Origin: Luscinia megarhynchos
Taxonomy: Eukaryota > Chordata > Aves > Passeriformes > Turdidae
Length of the DNA: 64,000 nucleotides
NCBI GenBank assembly: GCA_034336665.1
Contig: JAPFBE010000013.1
Coordinates: 16,781,056-16,845,055 of the forward strand
Direction of reading: 5' to 3'
Shown here: piece by piece, positions 47,309 to 59,200 of the stretch
Numbering within the stretch: the first letter of the stretch is position 1
How the letters are laid out: every line of letters begins with the position of its first letter
Position numbers and translations under genes: made by a program
The notes under the pieces: generated by a model
The model's input: the letters and a program-made list of their open reading frames with translations, nothing else
Told to the model about the DNA's origin: nothing
The model's database searches: none

Positions 47309-47899
47309 CAATTGTAGTTCCCTCTCCTCAGTGCCATCCTTGGACTTCTGCCTGCATCTTCCCAGTCTGGATAACTCCTGCTGGCACTCCAGGAAGCACT
47401 TGCCCACGTGGTGTGTCTGAATTGCTGCTGATGGGGTGGTAAGATAAAATATGCAGCAATATTCCCAAGAGCTTAGAAATAACTTTGCTCCACTGCTACT
47501 TAATCATCCTTGAATTCTTCTTATGTGAGGCATAATGAAATAAACTAATTTTTGAAGGAGATTATGCATTAGATAAAAGCAAAATTATCCATTTTGTGTG
47601 TTTGTAAACATGAAGGTAGATCACTTTCATTTGCCATTTTTCAGTGATCAGATCTGTGGTAGTTAGAGCCTTAAAGCACCACAGGTTCTATGATCATAGG
47701 AAATTCATCTGTACCCTACTCACCCAGGTTAGAATGTCATTCTTAGCAGACAGTTAGCTCACAGACACGTAAAAACTTGATTTTGAGACTTCAAAGCTGT
47801 TTCAGGCAGCCCCTTTGCATCTTTCATAATCCCCACCATTTATTCCACCAGTCAAAGAGGACAAGAAATGTTTTTCTCATGCCACAAATATTTGGGAGA
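47309..47899. other. No gene seen
   Basis: Single-copy sequence with nothing recognised. The 68-codon frame at 47777-47983 runs into the neighbouring LTR. Confidence 0.5.
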
Positions 47900-48520
47900 T
47901 GTGGTGGGTTGACCTCAGCCAAACAAATCAGCAGCCACTTGCTCACCCTCCCCAGAGGGAAGGGGAGAGAACAGGAAGAATGAGAGTGATAAGATGTGTG
48001 GGTTGAGGCAAAGACAGGTAAATCACTCATTGTTGCCTGCAATTACTGTTACAGACAAAAAAAGCAAGACTTGGGAAATTAATTTATTGCAAATTAACAT
48101 GAACATTTAATTGCTTATCCAAGTGCTGTGAAACAAAGCAGTCAAACATTTCAATACTTAGGGGAAAGGTGTTTCCTTTGTTTTCCCAGTTTCACCTTCC
48201 CTCCAGACATCTCTTTCATTTCTTGTCTTCATTCTCTGTGCTATTGCTGCAGGTTGCACTCCCTCCCTTTCATACAGGAGCTTGGGGTCTGGGCACAACA
48301 GTTGCTTTCTGCCGTTCATTGTCTTGCACTTTTTCTTCTCCTGCTCCTTCTTATGCTTTTTGTATCCTCCAGCAGAGTGCTTCATGGGCTACATGAAGTA
48401 CCTGCTCTGGCATGGATTATCCACGGGCCACAGTCACTTTTGGGGTGTTACCAGCTCTGTAACACGGTGCCTGAGACTCCTCTGCTTGTTCTTTCTCAGC
48501 TTTTGGTACCCTTGATTAAG
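47900..48520 (+). mobile_element. Divergent long-type ERV LTR fragment
   Basis: It begins TGTGGTGGGTTGACC, the typical 5' end of the passerine LTR type seen at 20341. Recognisable but worn blocks follow: GGGAAGGGGAGAGAACAGG, GTTGAGGCAAAGACAGG, then ACTTGGGAAATTAATTTATT. After 48240 it matches the GC-rich middle of this LTR type (ATGGGCTACATGAAGTACCT, then GGCATGGATTATCCACGGGC). I do not recognise its 3' end, and the boundary near 48520 is a guess. Overlapping frames of up to 170 codons here (48128-48640) are not host genes. Confidence 0.6.
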
Positions 48521-49011
48521 CATGTTTTCACAGAAGTGCCCTGGTCAGTTCAGAGGAGTGGTACCACAGCCAGACCTCGCTGCTCCTCTGTGGAGCTGCC
48601 CCTCAAGCTGCAAAGCACACCCAAGAGAGAAGACTGCTGAGAAGGATAAGGAGTTGACAGAAAGGTTTCACAAATAGGTATGTATAACAAAAAAAATTTT
48701 TTAATGTAGAATTTGAAGAAGGCATAGAAATGATAACACGTTTTGATGTAAAAGAAAAAAATTGCTGAGTGAGTTTTACTGGGTAACTAAAAAAAGCAAA
48801 GAGCAAGTGAGTGGAAGGGGCTTTTATGACTTAAAGCAAAAGATAAATCCACCTCAAACAAAAGATGTTTTTACCAAGCAAAAAGATTTTTTACAAACAA
48901 AAATGCCATGTTACAAGTAGAAAAAAAATCTCAGAATTTTCCACTGAAAAAAACCTGAAAAACAACTTTTAGCTTAAACTGCAACATACTCACTTTTTGT
49001 TATTAGAAAAT
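48521..49011. other. Unassigned sequence between two LTR pieces
   Basis: It may include the rest of the preceding LTR. From about 48670 it is A-rich (AAAAAAATTTTTT and several AAAAAGAT words). No reading frame or retroviral gene is recognisable. Confidence 0.4.
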
Positions 49012-49294
49012 TGTAACACGAATATGGTAATGTTAGTAAGTATGATAGGCTATAGGTAATAGTAAAGGTATTGATTGGTTGTCATGTTTTAAAATGCCCT
49101 GTAATGAAAAGTATATAATGCAATTTAACCAGAGCTAAAAGAAGCTTTCAGACAACCACAGCTGCGGTTGAAAAGGCTGTGGGCTGGGCTCTTGTCACCC
49201 ACAACCCGTGAACTGTTGCATCATTTAAATACAATAAACAGCATTTTTAAAGAGCCTGCCTGGAGTCCTGCATCCCTCAATTTAGGCTCTTACA
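49012..49294 (+). mobile_element. Compact ERV LTR, probably solo
   Basis: The segment starts TGTAACAC and ends GGCTCTTACA, so it has TG...CA ends with a TGTAA/TTACA inverted repeat. Inside are a TATA-like GTATATAATG at 49111-49120 and the polyadenylation signal AATAAA at 49233-49238, in a TACAATAAACAGCATTTTTA context that resembles the R-region of alpharetrovirus-like or ERVK-like avian LTRs. The remaining ~55 bases to the end form a short U5. There is no primer-binding site or gag-like sequence to the right. Flanks GAAAAT and GAAGAC are not a convincing duplication. Confidence 0.6.
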
Positions 49295-52200
49295 GAAGAC
49301 TCCAACTCTTTTCCACTCCATGACTGAATGAAGCGGACTTCAATGTTTTGGTGCACAGGACAGCAGAAAGTGAGACCCACTCATGCTGAAGCAGCCAAGA
49401 GCAGCTCGGCTGCTGTCACAGGAGCAGAGATGCCCACTTGAGTGTCTCAGTTCTCAAACACCTGCAAGCTACCTAAGCTTGGGATGTTGGGGTGGGAAAT
49501 GGTGCTGGAGGCAGGAGTGATTTTTATCTTTTGATCATGGGTCATCACTGAAAATATATCAACATTTTCCAAAGGAAAACATCTTTGTTGAAAATCTCGG
49601 TCCATTTTTCTTGAGCATGTTTTTGAAGGAATCAACATAGCAATTCCCACAGGACAAGGTTGCTGATCTATGTCCCCTGCTGAAGGACAGGACAAGTGAA
49701 TCATGAAACAAGAGTGCACTTCAGTCTCAAGGTCTGCTTACAAGCAGTAGGGATGATGGCAGAATTTCGTTTAAGGCTTTTCAGGGTGATTGAAGGATTT
49801 TGATTTGCATTGCCTTATTGGAGTGGTGAAGAACAGTCCTTACCCCATGAAAGCATATTCCTGATGACATACTCCTCTCAAGGGCTTTTTGACAGTTTTA
49901 AACACACACATTCTGGCCCTTAACTAGTGTACATTGGTGTAGGTCCACTGCAGCCAACACATATCTAAGTCAAAGTGTGTTTAAAGTAAAGAGTGGAAAC
50001 AATATGAAAATAAAATTGCTTTAATGGCTCTGATACTCATCTAAAGGCATGCAGATTTTTTTTGACATAAGCACACTAATTCCACTGTAGTTTTTAAAGT
50101 AAGAGGACCTCAGTCTCACATCTTGTACTTGTAGGTAGAAGTGGCAGTAGATTACATGCATTATAATGATGGATGAAGCAAATACATGCCCATTTCAATT
50201 CCCAGGGTAGTATATTTCTCTTGGGAAAGCAATGCAATATTAGAAAAGTATGATTTTTATAAGCCTATAATTACATATTTTGCACAGCTCTATTTCCCCA
50301 GGGTCGAATTCACATTTATTGGATTACTGAAGTAATTCAGAGCAATGTCACAAAGTTATGGGATAAATTTCAGGTGGCCAAGGCTACTTCAGCAGAGGGA
50401 ACTACTTGATTGCCTGCTTTGAATCCCCAGAAACTTTAGAAAGGCTCCAAAGTTGAAGTACCAACTTTTCTATTCCCCTTTACTTGAATGTGTCCTCACT
50501 GTGACACTGTAAGCAAACTGTAGAAAAAAGTTTGCCATTTCATGAAAAGAAATCTTCAAAGTGTCAGAAGTTTGACAGCGAGTCCTTTATGGCTTAAAAA
50601 TATTTACAGATTCATCACAAAATTCTAGGAAATACAGGATTGGTATTTTTGCTTTCTCCCTCTAAGTCTTATAAGGTTTGTATGAATTGGTCTCAACTTC
50701 TGATATGCTTTACCTTATTTTTCTTACTTGAAATCTCTTTCTTATCTAGGTCTGTGGCTTGATATCAATACAGAATTAAATCCAAGGGAAACATTTTCCA
50801 AACTCACAAAATGTTAAATCACCACAATATTCAAACATCATATCTGTGAAAGTGTATCTTTATCTTAGGAGCCAGAAAGCTGCATCACTCAGCAGCACAC
50901 TCTGAGATACTCAGTATGCTGTAAAGAAATAAATCTGCATCTCTAGAGTGTGTAAAACACAACTCTATCCTTACTGCCATACATTTCTTTGAAATTTAAG
51001 TTGTAGTCATCCACAGAATACCACACTGATCCAAATTAATTTCTCTATAGATCACTGGGAGAGAGACAGCAGTGTTTGATGCAGTTCAGCACACAAAATG
51101 AGATGCCTCAAAGAACCAGCAGTCTGAAATACAAAGGAAGTAGCTGAGAAGCTGGAAGGACTGATTGTCCTGTTTTCTTTTGTCATTTCTTTTTTTCTCT
51201 TTTTAATTGATGGTATTAGCTTGCTTCTCAAAGGAATCACAGCAAGGATGAGTCATTGGCAAAAGGAGGGAATGGCACAGTGGAGAAATGGGTCTGCCTT
51301 TCCAGCAGGGTACTGCAGACTAGACTAAATGATGGGGAAGGTAAACCACTGGTTAAGGGGCTTTCCACAGGAAGGACAGGACATGCAACAGGGTACTGAC
51401 ATTGGGAAGAACACAGGCTGTGCTACAGCTCTCAGGAGGCTTTCCTGCTGCCCCCTACAAGCTGAGCATTCCTGCAGGCACAGGTGGAGAGCTGGGAGCA
51501 GTCTGCAGTTGGGATGTTGGTGAGTGCTGGACATACTGCACTGGGATCACTAGAGAGCATGAACCTGTGCCCAGCAACCCAGAGGGGAAAACAGGGAATG
51601 TCTGCAGGGGCAGGAGCTTGTGGGAGTTTAAAGCAGCCATCAGCCCACGGTGGAAGGCAGGGAGTGTGAGTGTAGTGAGGGTAGAGGAGAAAAAGAAGGC
51701 ACAGGTGGGTACCAGCCAGTGCTAAATATTCATGGCTGCCAGTAGTGCTGCAATGCTCACCTTGCTGAGCACATTCATGATAAGCAACATCTTGTAAAGT
51801 TCTGCAAGTTTCTGCTCCATGAGGAGGAGAACAAAGCCCAGCCTATTACATAAATCTCTTCAGAATATATCAGGCACAGGGATTGTGAGCAATATGCACA
51901 ATTTGACCTTGAAACTGGTACAACATTCTCTAACTAAAACATACTCCTGGCAGTTAGCTGCAGTGGGACCTGAAGTTAGATGAAGTGGGATCAACGCCTT
52001 AAGGATGGTGCAGATGTTCAAACAACACACTGACAAGGTGCATCTCATTATCACTGAAGTGCCAACAGTAAATGCCTGTATTCCTGGTGCTAAAAGGATG
52101 CCCTCCTGCATTTCTTATCATTTATTTCAATGACTGTAGTTGTATTCTAAGATGCCATCCCAGTGTCAGGTTGTAAAAAGTCAGCTGCCTTTGGAATAAA

Positions 52201-55200
52201 AGGAGAGTGACAGTTTGCATTACTGTCATTATTAGAGCAGGGATACCAGCAAAACAGCAGGCTGGAAGGGTAGTTAAGGCCTCTCCCACTGCAGCAGTAA
52301 ATGGCTTTGGAGACAGATAAAGAAGCTTTAAAAGAGGTCCCTGGGAGACTGTGCTTGTACACAACAGAAAAGGAAAACTGTACAGATCCAGCCTCCTGAT
52401 GTAATACCACAAGGTTGCCATGAAGGAGTCATCTCAATTTCTCCAGTTCAGTTCATGCAAAGCTGTGTGTGAAAAGCTCCATAATGCAAACTATTACTGT
52501 GTTTGTGAGATCTTCCCTTTTCAGCCAGGGAAGTCAAAGCTGAATGAATCATGAACAAAACCTGGAAATTCCCCAAGTATATGCATCATCACCAGGTCCC
52601 AGTCACAAACCATCTGGATACTGTTGATGATTAACCCTCTCTGGTCAGTAAGCACTGTCCTCAAGTCAGCTGCCAGCATACCTTTGGTAAGACTTTATGG
52701 ATCTGAAACATCAAATCTTAGGAAAGGTGGATCCAAAATATCATTTGCAGCCACTGTCTCAGAGAAGAGCAGTGGTATTTGTCCTGAAGGTATGAAGAGA
52801 CATGGAAGGATTTGGACACTTTAGTAAAGTGATGGAGAAGAGCTTGATTGCTCTAGAGAAAGGAAAAAGGAAAAGAGCTGTTTAAGCAGAAGAGCAACAC
52901 TGAGATGAGGACAAATAGATACCTGTGATCCAGTTGTGCCTAGAACAGGAACTGGAAGATATCTAACTTTGCTCTCTGTTGCTAGTTACTGTGAATGTAT
53001 AATCTGATACTCTGGGAAGGGCATTACAGGGGAATTTTCCCCATACCTGTAAGGGACTACTCTGCCCTTTGCTACTAATCCAATCTGGTGTGTCAAAATA
53101 CTACAGCATCTACATTTGAAAAAGATGATGATTGAAAAAATGATGCAGACTTCTGAGTTCCTACAAGAAACCTGGGACTTTATGGGGTATGCCCAGGTTC
53201 TTGTAACACAGAGAAGCAAGCTGGTGAGCAAAGGAGAGAAGTGCTAGCTTGAAGCACTGCACTGCATTTATTTGACTTATGAATTTTTTTTTATTTTGAC
53301 AATGTACTGTTGAGGTCTTACCTTACTGCCATGACAGAAGCAAAATTATTATCTGCTGTTCCTGGGAATCTGCACTTAGAGGATCAGGACAGTGATTAAA
53401 GAAAGTGAAATTTAGCAATGACACCCCTAACGTATGGTCAGCACATTGGTTTGGATAACCTCTCAGGATAGTTGGACAAATGTCTCTGTCTGACTGCAGC
53501 TGCTGGATCTTCCTCCAGTGTGTGTTTTGAGCAAGGACAAGCAGTAGCTCAAAATCTCACTTTGACAGGTAAAGGGCAGCCCATGAATTTAAGCCTGGGA
53601 AATATGAATAAAATTGCTTCTGGTCTGCAACTTTGACAGAAAATGAGGCATTGTTTCAGCTATTGTTTCTTGGTCTGAAAATGTCTGCAATCTATGGGGG
53701 ATTCCACGGCTATAATGAGGCTACAAAAACATCCTGGTAACAACCCCTGTCCATTTTAGAGGAAAGCATTTTAATGAGACAGATCTGAACAATTTTGTTC
53801 AGGGAACACTTTGCTGACTGGCCAGCAGAAATCATGCAACAATAGGCATCAGCATCATGACCACAACCTTCTCCCCCACTGCTGAAACACAGAGCTATAA
53901 ATGTCACCCCTGTGGAGTTGTCCTTACCAGTCTGTGTGAGAAACGGGTCCCTAGGGAGCAGCATTGCTGTTCACCTATGTAAATTCTCACAGGCAAAAGT
54001 GAGGGAGGCTGGCTGTGTGACACTGCACCACAGCCACTGGCAGGCTCAGAAGGCTTTGCAAGCACTGTGTTTTCACAGGAAACTCTATTATGCTTTCCAC
54101 AGGCTGCTTGAACAAAAATAGAATTGACTTATGGCCTCCAATTTTTTCCCACATCTAGGAAAGGCAGCGGCAGAGGAGCTTCCTAGAGGAGCATGTGCAG
54201 CCTGCAAATGTCACAACTCCTAGCATGAAACAGGGAGGCTGCTTTCCTGTCTCCCCATATGTCTTTATTAATGCAAAGAGGAGATGCATTCAGCAAGTTA
54301 GGCTGGAAAAGAGGAGTCACTATCCCAGACTACTGTAGTGTGTGGAATTGCTTTTTAAAAGCCTATGCAGCCATAGAGTTTGATTCAAAGAACACTGCTG
54401 ACTTCAAAGACCATTGAACAGGGACCATAAAGGTAGAATTATAGAAGTTCTTTCAAGAAAAATATCCAGTTGTCCTCTTTGAGTATTGAATGCTGCCTAA
54501 GTATTTTTCCTCCTTTCTCTCCTCAGTCATTTTAATGAATCTACCAAAAATAGGTTTGTGCATTGGTGTGCAAAAGGCAAAACCAACTTCCCAGAAACAT
54601 AAATCCAAATCCAAATGGATGACAAAGCTGTGGCTGTAAAAATTTAACGGAGTTTATAAAAGTGCCATAACAGGAAGGCATAATTTCTGCTCTCAGTCTT
54701 TCATTGGGGAAGCCAAACTGGATGCAGGTGTTGGATTGTGAATTGCCTTCAGGCCTTGCTAAGAGCAGTGTTGGCTGAAGGGGAAGAGCCTGGTTGTCAG
54801 GAGTAGGAGATGTGGGTGTCCAGGCCAAGGTGGGCAAAGCATGCAACTGGCTAAACCCAGATGCAGAAACACCTCCAGCACCTGCAGCAACTGGAGAGCT
54901 CCCACTTTCCACTGCAGTGGTGCTCCACACAAGTTACACCACCAGCAGCTGTGACATTGCAGCATTAATAGTGTGGAAAGCAAACTCCTTTAAAAAGCAT
55001 GTGGTCCATATGTGACAGCCCTCATGTGTTTTGTGAGTTAATATTTTAGAGTATATTACCCCTACCCACCAACCTTGCCTTTTTTGCATCGTTTTGTCAC
55101 TGCTAACACAAAATGTCTGCCAGAATAACAGGTTACCTTGAAGGGACATAGGCATATAATGGTTTAGGGTCTTCCTGTGAAGTTTGTTCTTTTTCTGTGT

Positions 55201-55605
55201 TACCAGTAACACATGCCATTCAGCACAGCTGAATTTCCTTTTTTGATTATCCAGTCAGGAAGTAAGTACAATAACAAACAATGTATATGATAATTTCTGT
55301 GTGCTTGAACTAAAGAAATAATAAACATCTAATTAATGGGGAATTATTCTCTACAGCAATACTGAACTCAGAAAGGGCCAGGGTAATGTCCTCCCTCTTG
55401 CTCTTATTTCCTTAACCTTCTCCTGAAATTCTGTGCATAGTAATGTCCTAAAGGAAGATGTATGAGAAAATGGGACATTTGTGAAAAATTCCAGTTAACA
55501 AATCCCTCAAAAGAGCAAGATTCTGCCTTGCCTCAGGCAAACCAAAATTTTTCATTCTGTTTCCCTTCCCAGATTTCCTCCACTTAAGAGGTGTTTTCAA
55601 CGATT
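49295..55605. other. No gene seen; single-copy non-coding DNA
   Basis: No repeat family or domain is recognised. Frames are at most 129 codons (54541-54930, minus). The segment 50240-50400 is AT-rich with ATAATTACATATTT and GGATTACTGAAGTAATTCAG words and looks like a candidate conserved non-coding element. GC-richer patches lie at 51320-51720 and 54720-54960. Confidence 0.5.
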
Positions 55606-55626
55606 AAAAAAAAAAAAAAAAAAAAA
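55606..55626 (+). repeat. Poly(A) run
   Basis: A run of 21 A bases is followed by GGAGAAGAAG. I looked upstream for a retrotransposed gene copy that could own this tail and recognised none. Confidence 0.85.
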
Positions 55627-56122
55627 GGAGAAGAAGAAAAATGAAGGAGGATTTGCTGCTGAAGAGTCTGGCTGGAAAAAGATGTTAGAGGCATTTCAAA
55701 CTGAACCACAAATAGGTAGCTAGGAAAAAGCAGAATGATAAAAAAAATCTTATTAATAGAGAGATGGTCTATGCTTTTTTGGAAGGAGTATTGCAGTAAC
55801 TGCATTTAAAAATATGCTCCATAACAAATACAGGAAGGCTTATTAATGTGATCTCTACTGCCCACCTAATTCTACAAGCAAACAACTTGAGAATGAATAC
55901 TTTAATTAAGGGTTGACTTCTCTGCCTTTGGAAGGGAATGGGATTATCTACAGTCTTAAAATGATGCATTTGCAGAAGGACTTCCCCACACACAGTGGGG
56001 ACACCACCACTCATGGCACCTGGAATTATAAACACCTCCAACAGCTTTGCTTTGGCAAGTACAGCTCCAGCTCCTGAATAACAGCATGGTCACAGGGAGA
56101 GCCAGGAGGCTGAGAAGTAGGT
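55627..56122. other. No gene seen
   Basis: Single-copy sequence up to the solo LTR, with nothing recognised. Confidence 0.5.
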
Positions 56123-56820
56123 TGTGTTGGGTTGATGTGGCCAGAAGTGTGTATTCTATCACCCTCTGCTGGAGCCAGGTGGGGCAGTGACACATATTAT
56201 CTGCTAATGGGCCATCTTTAAAACCAGGTGGGGCAATCATCTTTATCTTTTCCACAGCCCATCCTCCCTCCAGGAAGATATCATCCGCTGCTGGTCCATT
56301 AAGTCCCACTGTATGACTGATAAAATTACATCATCCCACTGGGAGATGCTCCAGCCAGGGGGAGGAGCCAAGCCTTTCCTGCCTAGATAAAACTGAGATT
56401 TTAAGCAGCAAGTTATCCGTCTTTCCAGTGGATTCCAGAGGAACACCAGACCTTTCCACATCATCCCTGGCCCTTCAGACGAAAACTGCACCTTCTACAG
56501 GAGCACTGCTTCAGCTGAACCACATCTGCCACTGCAGGAGGATTGTAGCCACAATTTAGTGGGATTGCTACCAGCACCCTGACTGACAGGGTGTCAGGTT
56601 GTATTCTGACTCTGTCAGTGTTTTGAAATTGTTCTTTGTTATACTGTTTTTCTATTTTAATTTTCCTAGTAAAGAATTGTTATTTCTAATTCCCATATCT
56701 TTGCCTGAGAGCCCCTTAATTTCAAAATTATAATAATTTGGAGGGAGGGGCTTTACATTCTCCATTTCGAAGAGAAGCTTCTGCCTTTATTGGCAGACAC
56801 CTGTCCTTCAAACCAGGACA
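56123..56820 (+). mobile_element. Complete solo LTR (ERVL-like) with 5-bp duplication
   Basis: The element begins TGTGTTGGGTTGATGTGGCC and ends AAACCAGGACA. It is flanked on both sides by TAGGT (56118-56122 and 56821-56825), a perfect 5-bp target-site duplication. The length is 698 bp. It has a G-rich block GGGGGAGGAGCC at 56359-56370, a TATA-like TAGATAAAACT at about 56384, and AGTAAA at 56668-56673 as a possible polyadenylation signal. The end block (TTTGCCTGAGAGCCCC, then ATAATAATTTGGAGGGAGGG) is one that I recognise from passerine ERVL-type LTRs. Five-base duplications fit that class. No internal genes remain, as expected after LTR-LTR recombination. Confidence 0.9.
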
Positions 56821-56871
56821 TAGGTACAAATGAAGGGGGAGACATCCGTACCCAGTGTTCCACGGAATTCA

Positions 56872-57232
56872 CAGAATCACAGAATCACCAGGTTGGAAGA
56901 GACCTTCAAGATCATCGAGTCCAACCCGTGCTCTAACATCTCAACTAAACCACGGCACCGAGTGCCACATCCAAGCTTTTCTTAAACACATCCAGGGATG
57001 TTGACTCCACCACCTCCCCAGGCAGACCATTCCAGTACTTTACCACTCTTTCCATGCAAAACTTTTTCCTAATATCCAACCGAATTTTCCCTTGATGCAG
57101 CCTGTGTCCTCTCCTGTCAGTTGTTGTCTGGAGAAAGAGACTGACCCCTACTTGACTACAGCCACCTTTCAGGGAGTTGTAGAGAGTGCTTTCCTCTAGG
57201 GGTGATGTGTCCGGCCTGCTGCAAAGCATAAT
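56872..57232 (-). mobile_element. CR1 retrotransposon, 5'-truncated 3' end
   Basis: Read on the minus strand it runs from GGAAAGCACTCTCTACAACT through TACTGGAATGGTCTGCCTGG. It continues to ATGATCTTGAAGGTCTCTTC and the tail CCAACCTGGTGATTCTGTGATTCTGTGA, the mark of a CR1 end. A 94-codon frame (56945-57229) survives open across most of it, so this copy is less decayed than those at 28001 and 39530. It lies 50 bases from the solo LTR. Confidence 0.92.
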
Positions 57233-58997
57233 GTGATGTTCTTCAGAAATCTACCACATTTAAAAGAAAAGTTTTCCGGATTTAATGGTTTATTGGGAAT
57301 AAGTGGCATTGGTATTACACTTTACTATTAGGAGGAAGTTGTGTAACTCTGCAAACACCTTGTAAAGGGGACAGTTATGCTCCTCTCACTTGTCAAAAAA
57401 ATTAATCAAAGTCAGGAAAATAAACTAAAAATCTGCTGACATCTTAATTTCATTCTTATTATACATGCAAGCATATTTATACATTGGATAACAGATGTTC
57501 AGATCTTAATACACTGCTTCATTCACCTTTGCCTGTGCTAATACAACTGTCTTTGGCTGTATTTCCCTATGTTCTGCCAGCCCCCTCAGGTGGCACAGCA
57601 AGCTCACACTGGGACCAGCACTGTTGCTGTTGCAAGACACAACATCAAGCCCCAGTTGTTCCAGGGTTTTTATTGAAATCTACCAGGGGACAAACTGTGA
57701 GACAGCTTTGCTTTTCTAGCTGAATTTGATATTTTTTTTAAAGTGATGTACCAGGTTGACATGTTTTTCCTTATGAAGTTCTCCAGAAGCCAAACTTTAG
57801 TTCCTCCAGATTGCTCACCAGATTGCTCACCAGTCTTTCAAACTTTATATTTCTGCATGACCTTGACAGGAAAATTCTACACCACACGTCTAGAAAAAAA
57901 TCATTTGATCTTTAAGAGATTTAAGGTCCCTGACTCTTTTCTGCTCATCTTTCTACATCTTTTCTGCCATCATCAAGTTGTTAACTAATTACCCTGAATT
58001 TTAAAGGTGTTTCATCCTACTTCTCGGGTGGTTTCAGCTGCTCTATTAAATTAACTCGTTCTTGTAGACTTTGCCTCTGTTGCCTAAAACCTTAGTGCTT
58101 TGTACAGCCTTGCCTTGCTAAATGGGCATCCCTCGGTTTGTGTTTGCCCCATTGCTACAAACATCCCCTCAGTGGCCTGGGCAGGGACATGTGCCATTGA
58201 TTCACAAGGAATTCATCTCTTCCCTCCCAAAGCAAAACAGAATTTACCCACCAGTCATCTGACATCAAACCAGCTCTTTCCAGGCAAGGGTCTTCCTGAG
58301 ACTCTCCTGGGAATGAGGAGGAGGAGTGGCCATGGGGTGCAGCATTCCAGCCAGAGGCTGAGCCTGCCACCCCTCCTGCCTTTTGGGAGCCCTGACCCAA
58401 AATGAACTAAACCCAAAATTCCCCCCAGCATGCAGACAGAGGTTTTGCTGCTCAGGGTCTGAGCAGTGGGTGCCTGGGACGATTTGGGTGGGGTGGGGGA
58501 AGAGTTGGAGCTGTTGAAAAATAAATAAATGTCAAAGCCAGGAAGAATGAAGTGATCCAGAAGGGAAATGGGAAGCTGTTACTGATGGGCTGAAGGTGTT
58601 GAACAGCAGTGAGATGATTCAGGATGGTATGTGGGGTATGTGAGATGGTTGTGTGGCAGCAGTCCCGAGTTCAGGGTGACAGTGCTTTGCCAGCTAAACC
58701 ACAGACACTGTGCAGCTCATCTAATTACCCTGCATTAATTCTCCCTGCCTATAAAATAAGAGTGGTATTGTATGAAATGACTACATTGAAAAAAAAAAAC
58801 GAAAGAGAAGACATGCAGACATCTGTTGCCTGGAATAGAGCAAATGTGGGAGAAAATAACCTTAGAGAAATATGAGGGAGGGCTGCCTGTCTCAGTGGGA
58901 GCTGAAAGAGGGACAGCAGCAAAGCAGAAAACGCTCTCTCTGGTGTCCTTACATCTGCCATCTGATTTTTTAAAGTGCAGGAATTTTTTAAAGGAAG
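57233..58997. other. No gene seen
   Basis: The longest frame is 101 codons (58100-58405, plus) and is unrecognised. A 12-base tandem duplication of the TTGCTCACCAGA type lies at about 57807-57832. An A-run lies at 58789-58799. Confidence 0.5.
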
Positions 58998-59200
58998 GAG
59001 AGGAGAGGAGAGGAGAGGAGAGGAGAGGAGAGGAGAGGAGAGGAGAGGAGAGGAGAGAGAGAGGGAGAGGGAGAGGAGAGGGAGAGGAGGAGAGGAGAGG
59101 AGAGGAGAGGAGAGGAGAGGAGAGGAGAGGAGAGGAGAGGAGAGGAGAGGAGAGGAGAGGAGAGGAGAGGAGAGGAGAGGAGAGGAGAGGAGAGGAGAGG
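58998..59200 (+). repeat. (GGAGA)n polypurine tract
   Basis: About 200 bases consist only of A and G, mostly perfect GGAGA pentamers, with an irregular (GAGAGAGAGGGAGAGGGAGA) break at about 59053-59092. The minus strand is all-pyrimidine. Reading frames of 80-157 codons through it (GEERRGEE / LLSSPLLSSP peptides) are repeat artefacts. Confidence 0.97.

Noticed and set aside
47640..47700. CR1-like TTCTATGATCATAGG word
   Set aside because: A single word without the other CR1 3' motifs. A chance palindrome is likelier.
55440..55626. Processed pseudogene upstream of the 21-A run
   Set aside because: No coding remnant, polyadenylation signal at the right distance, or target duplication was recognised.
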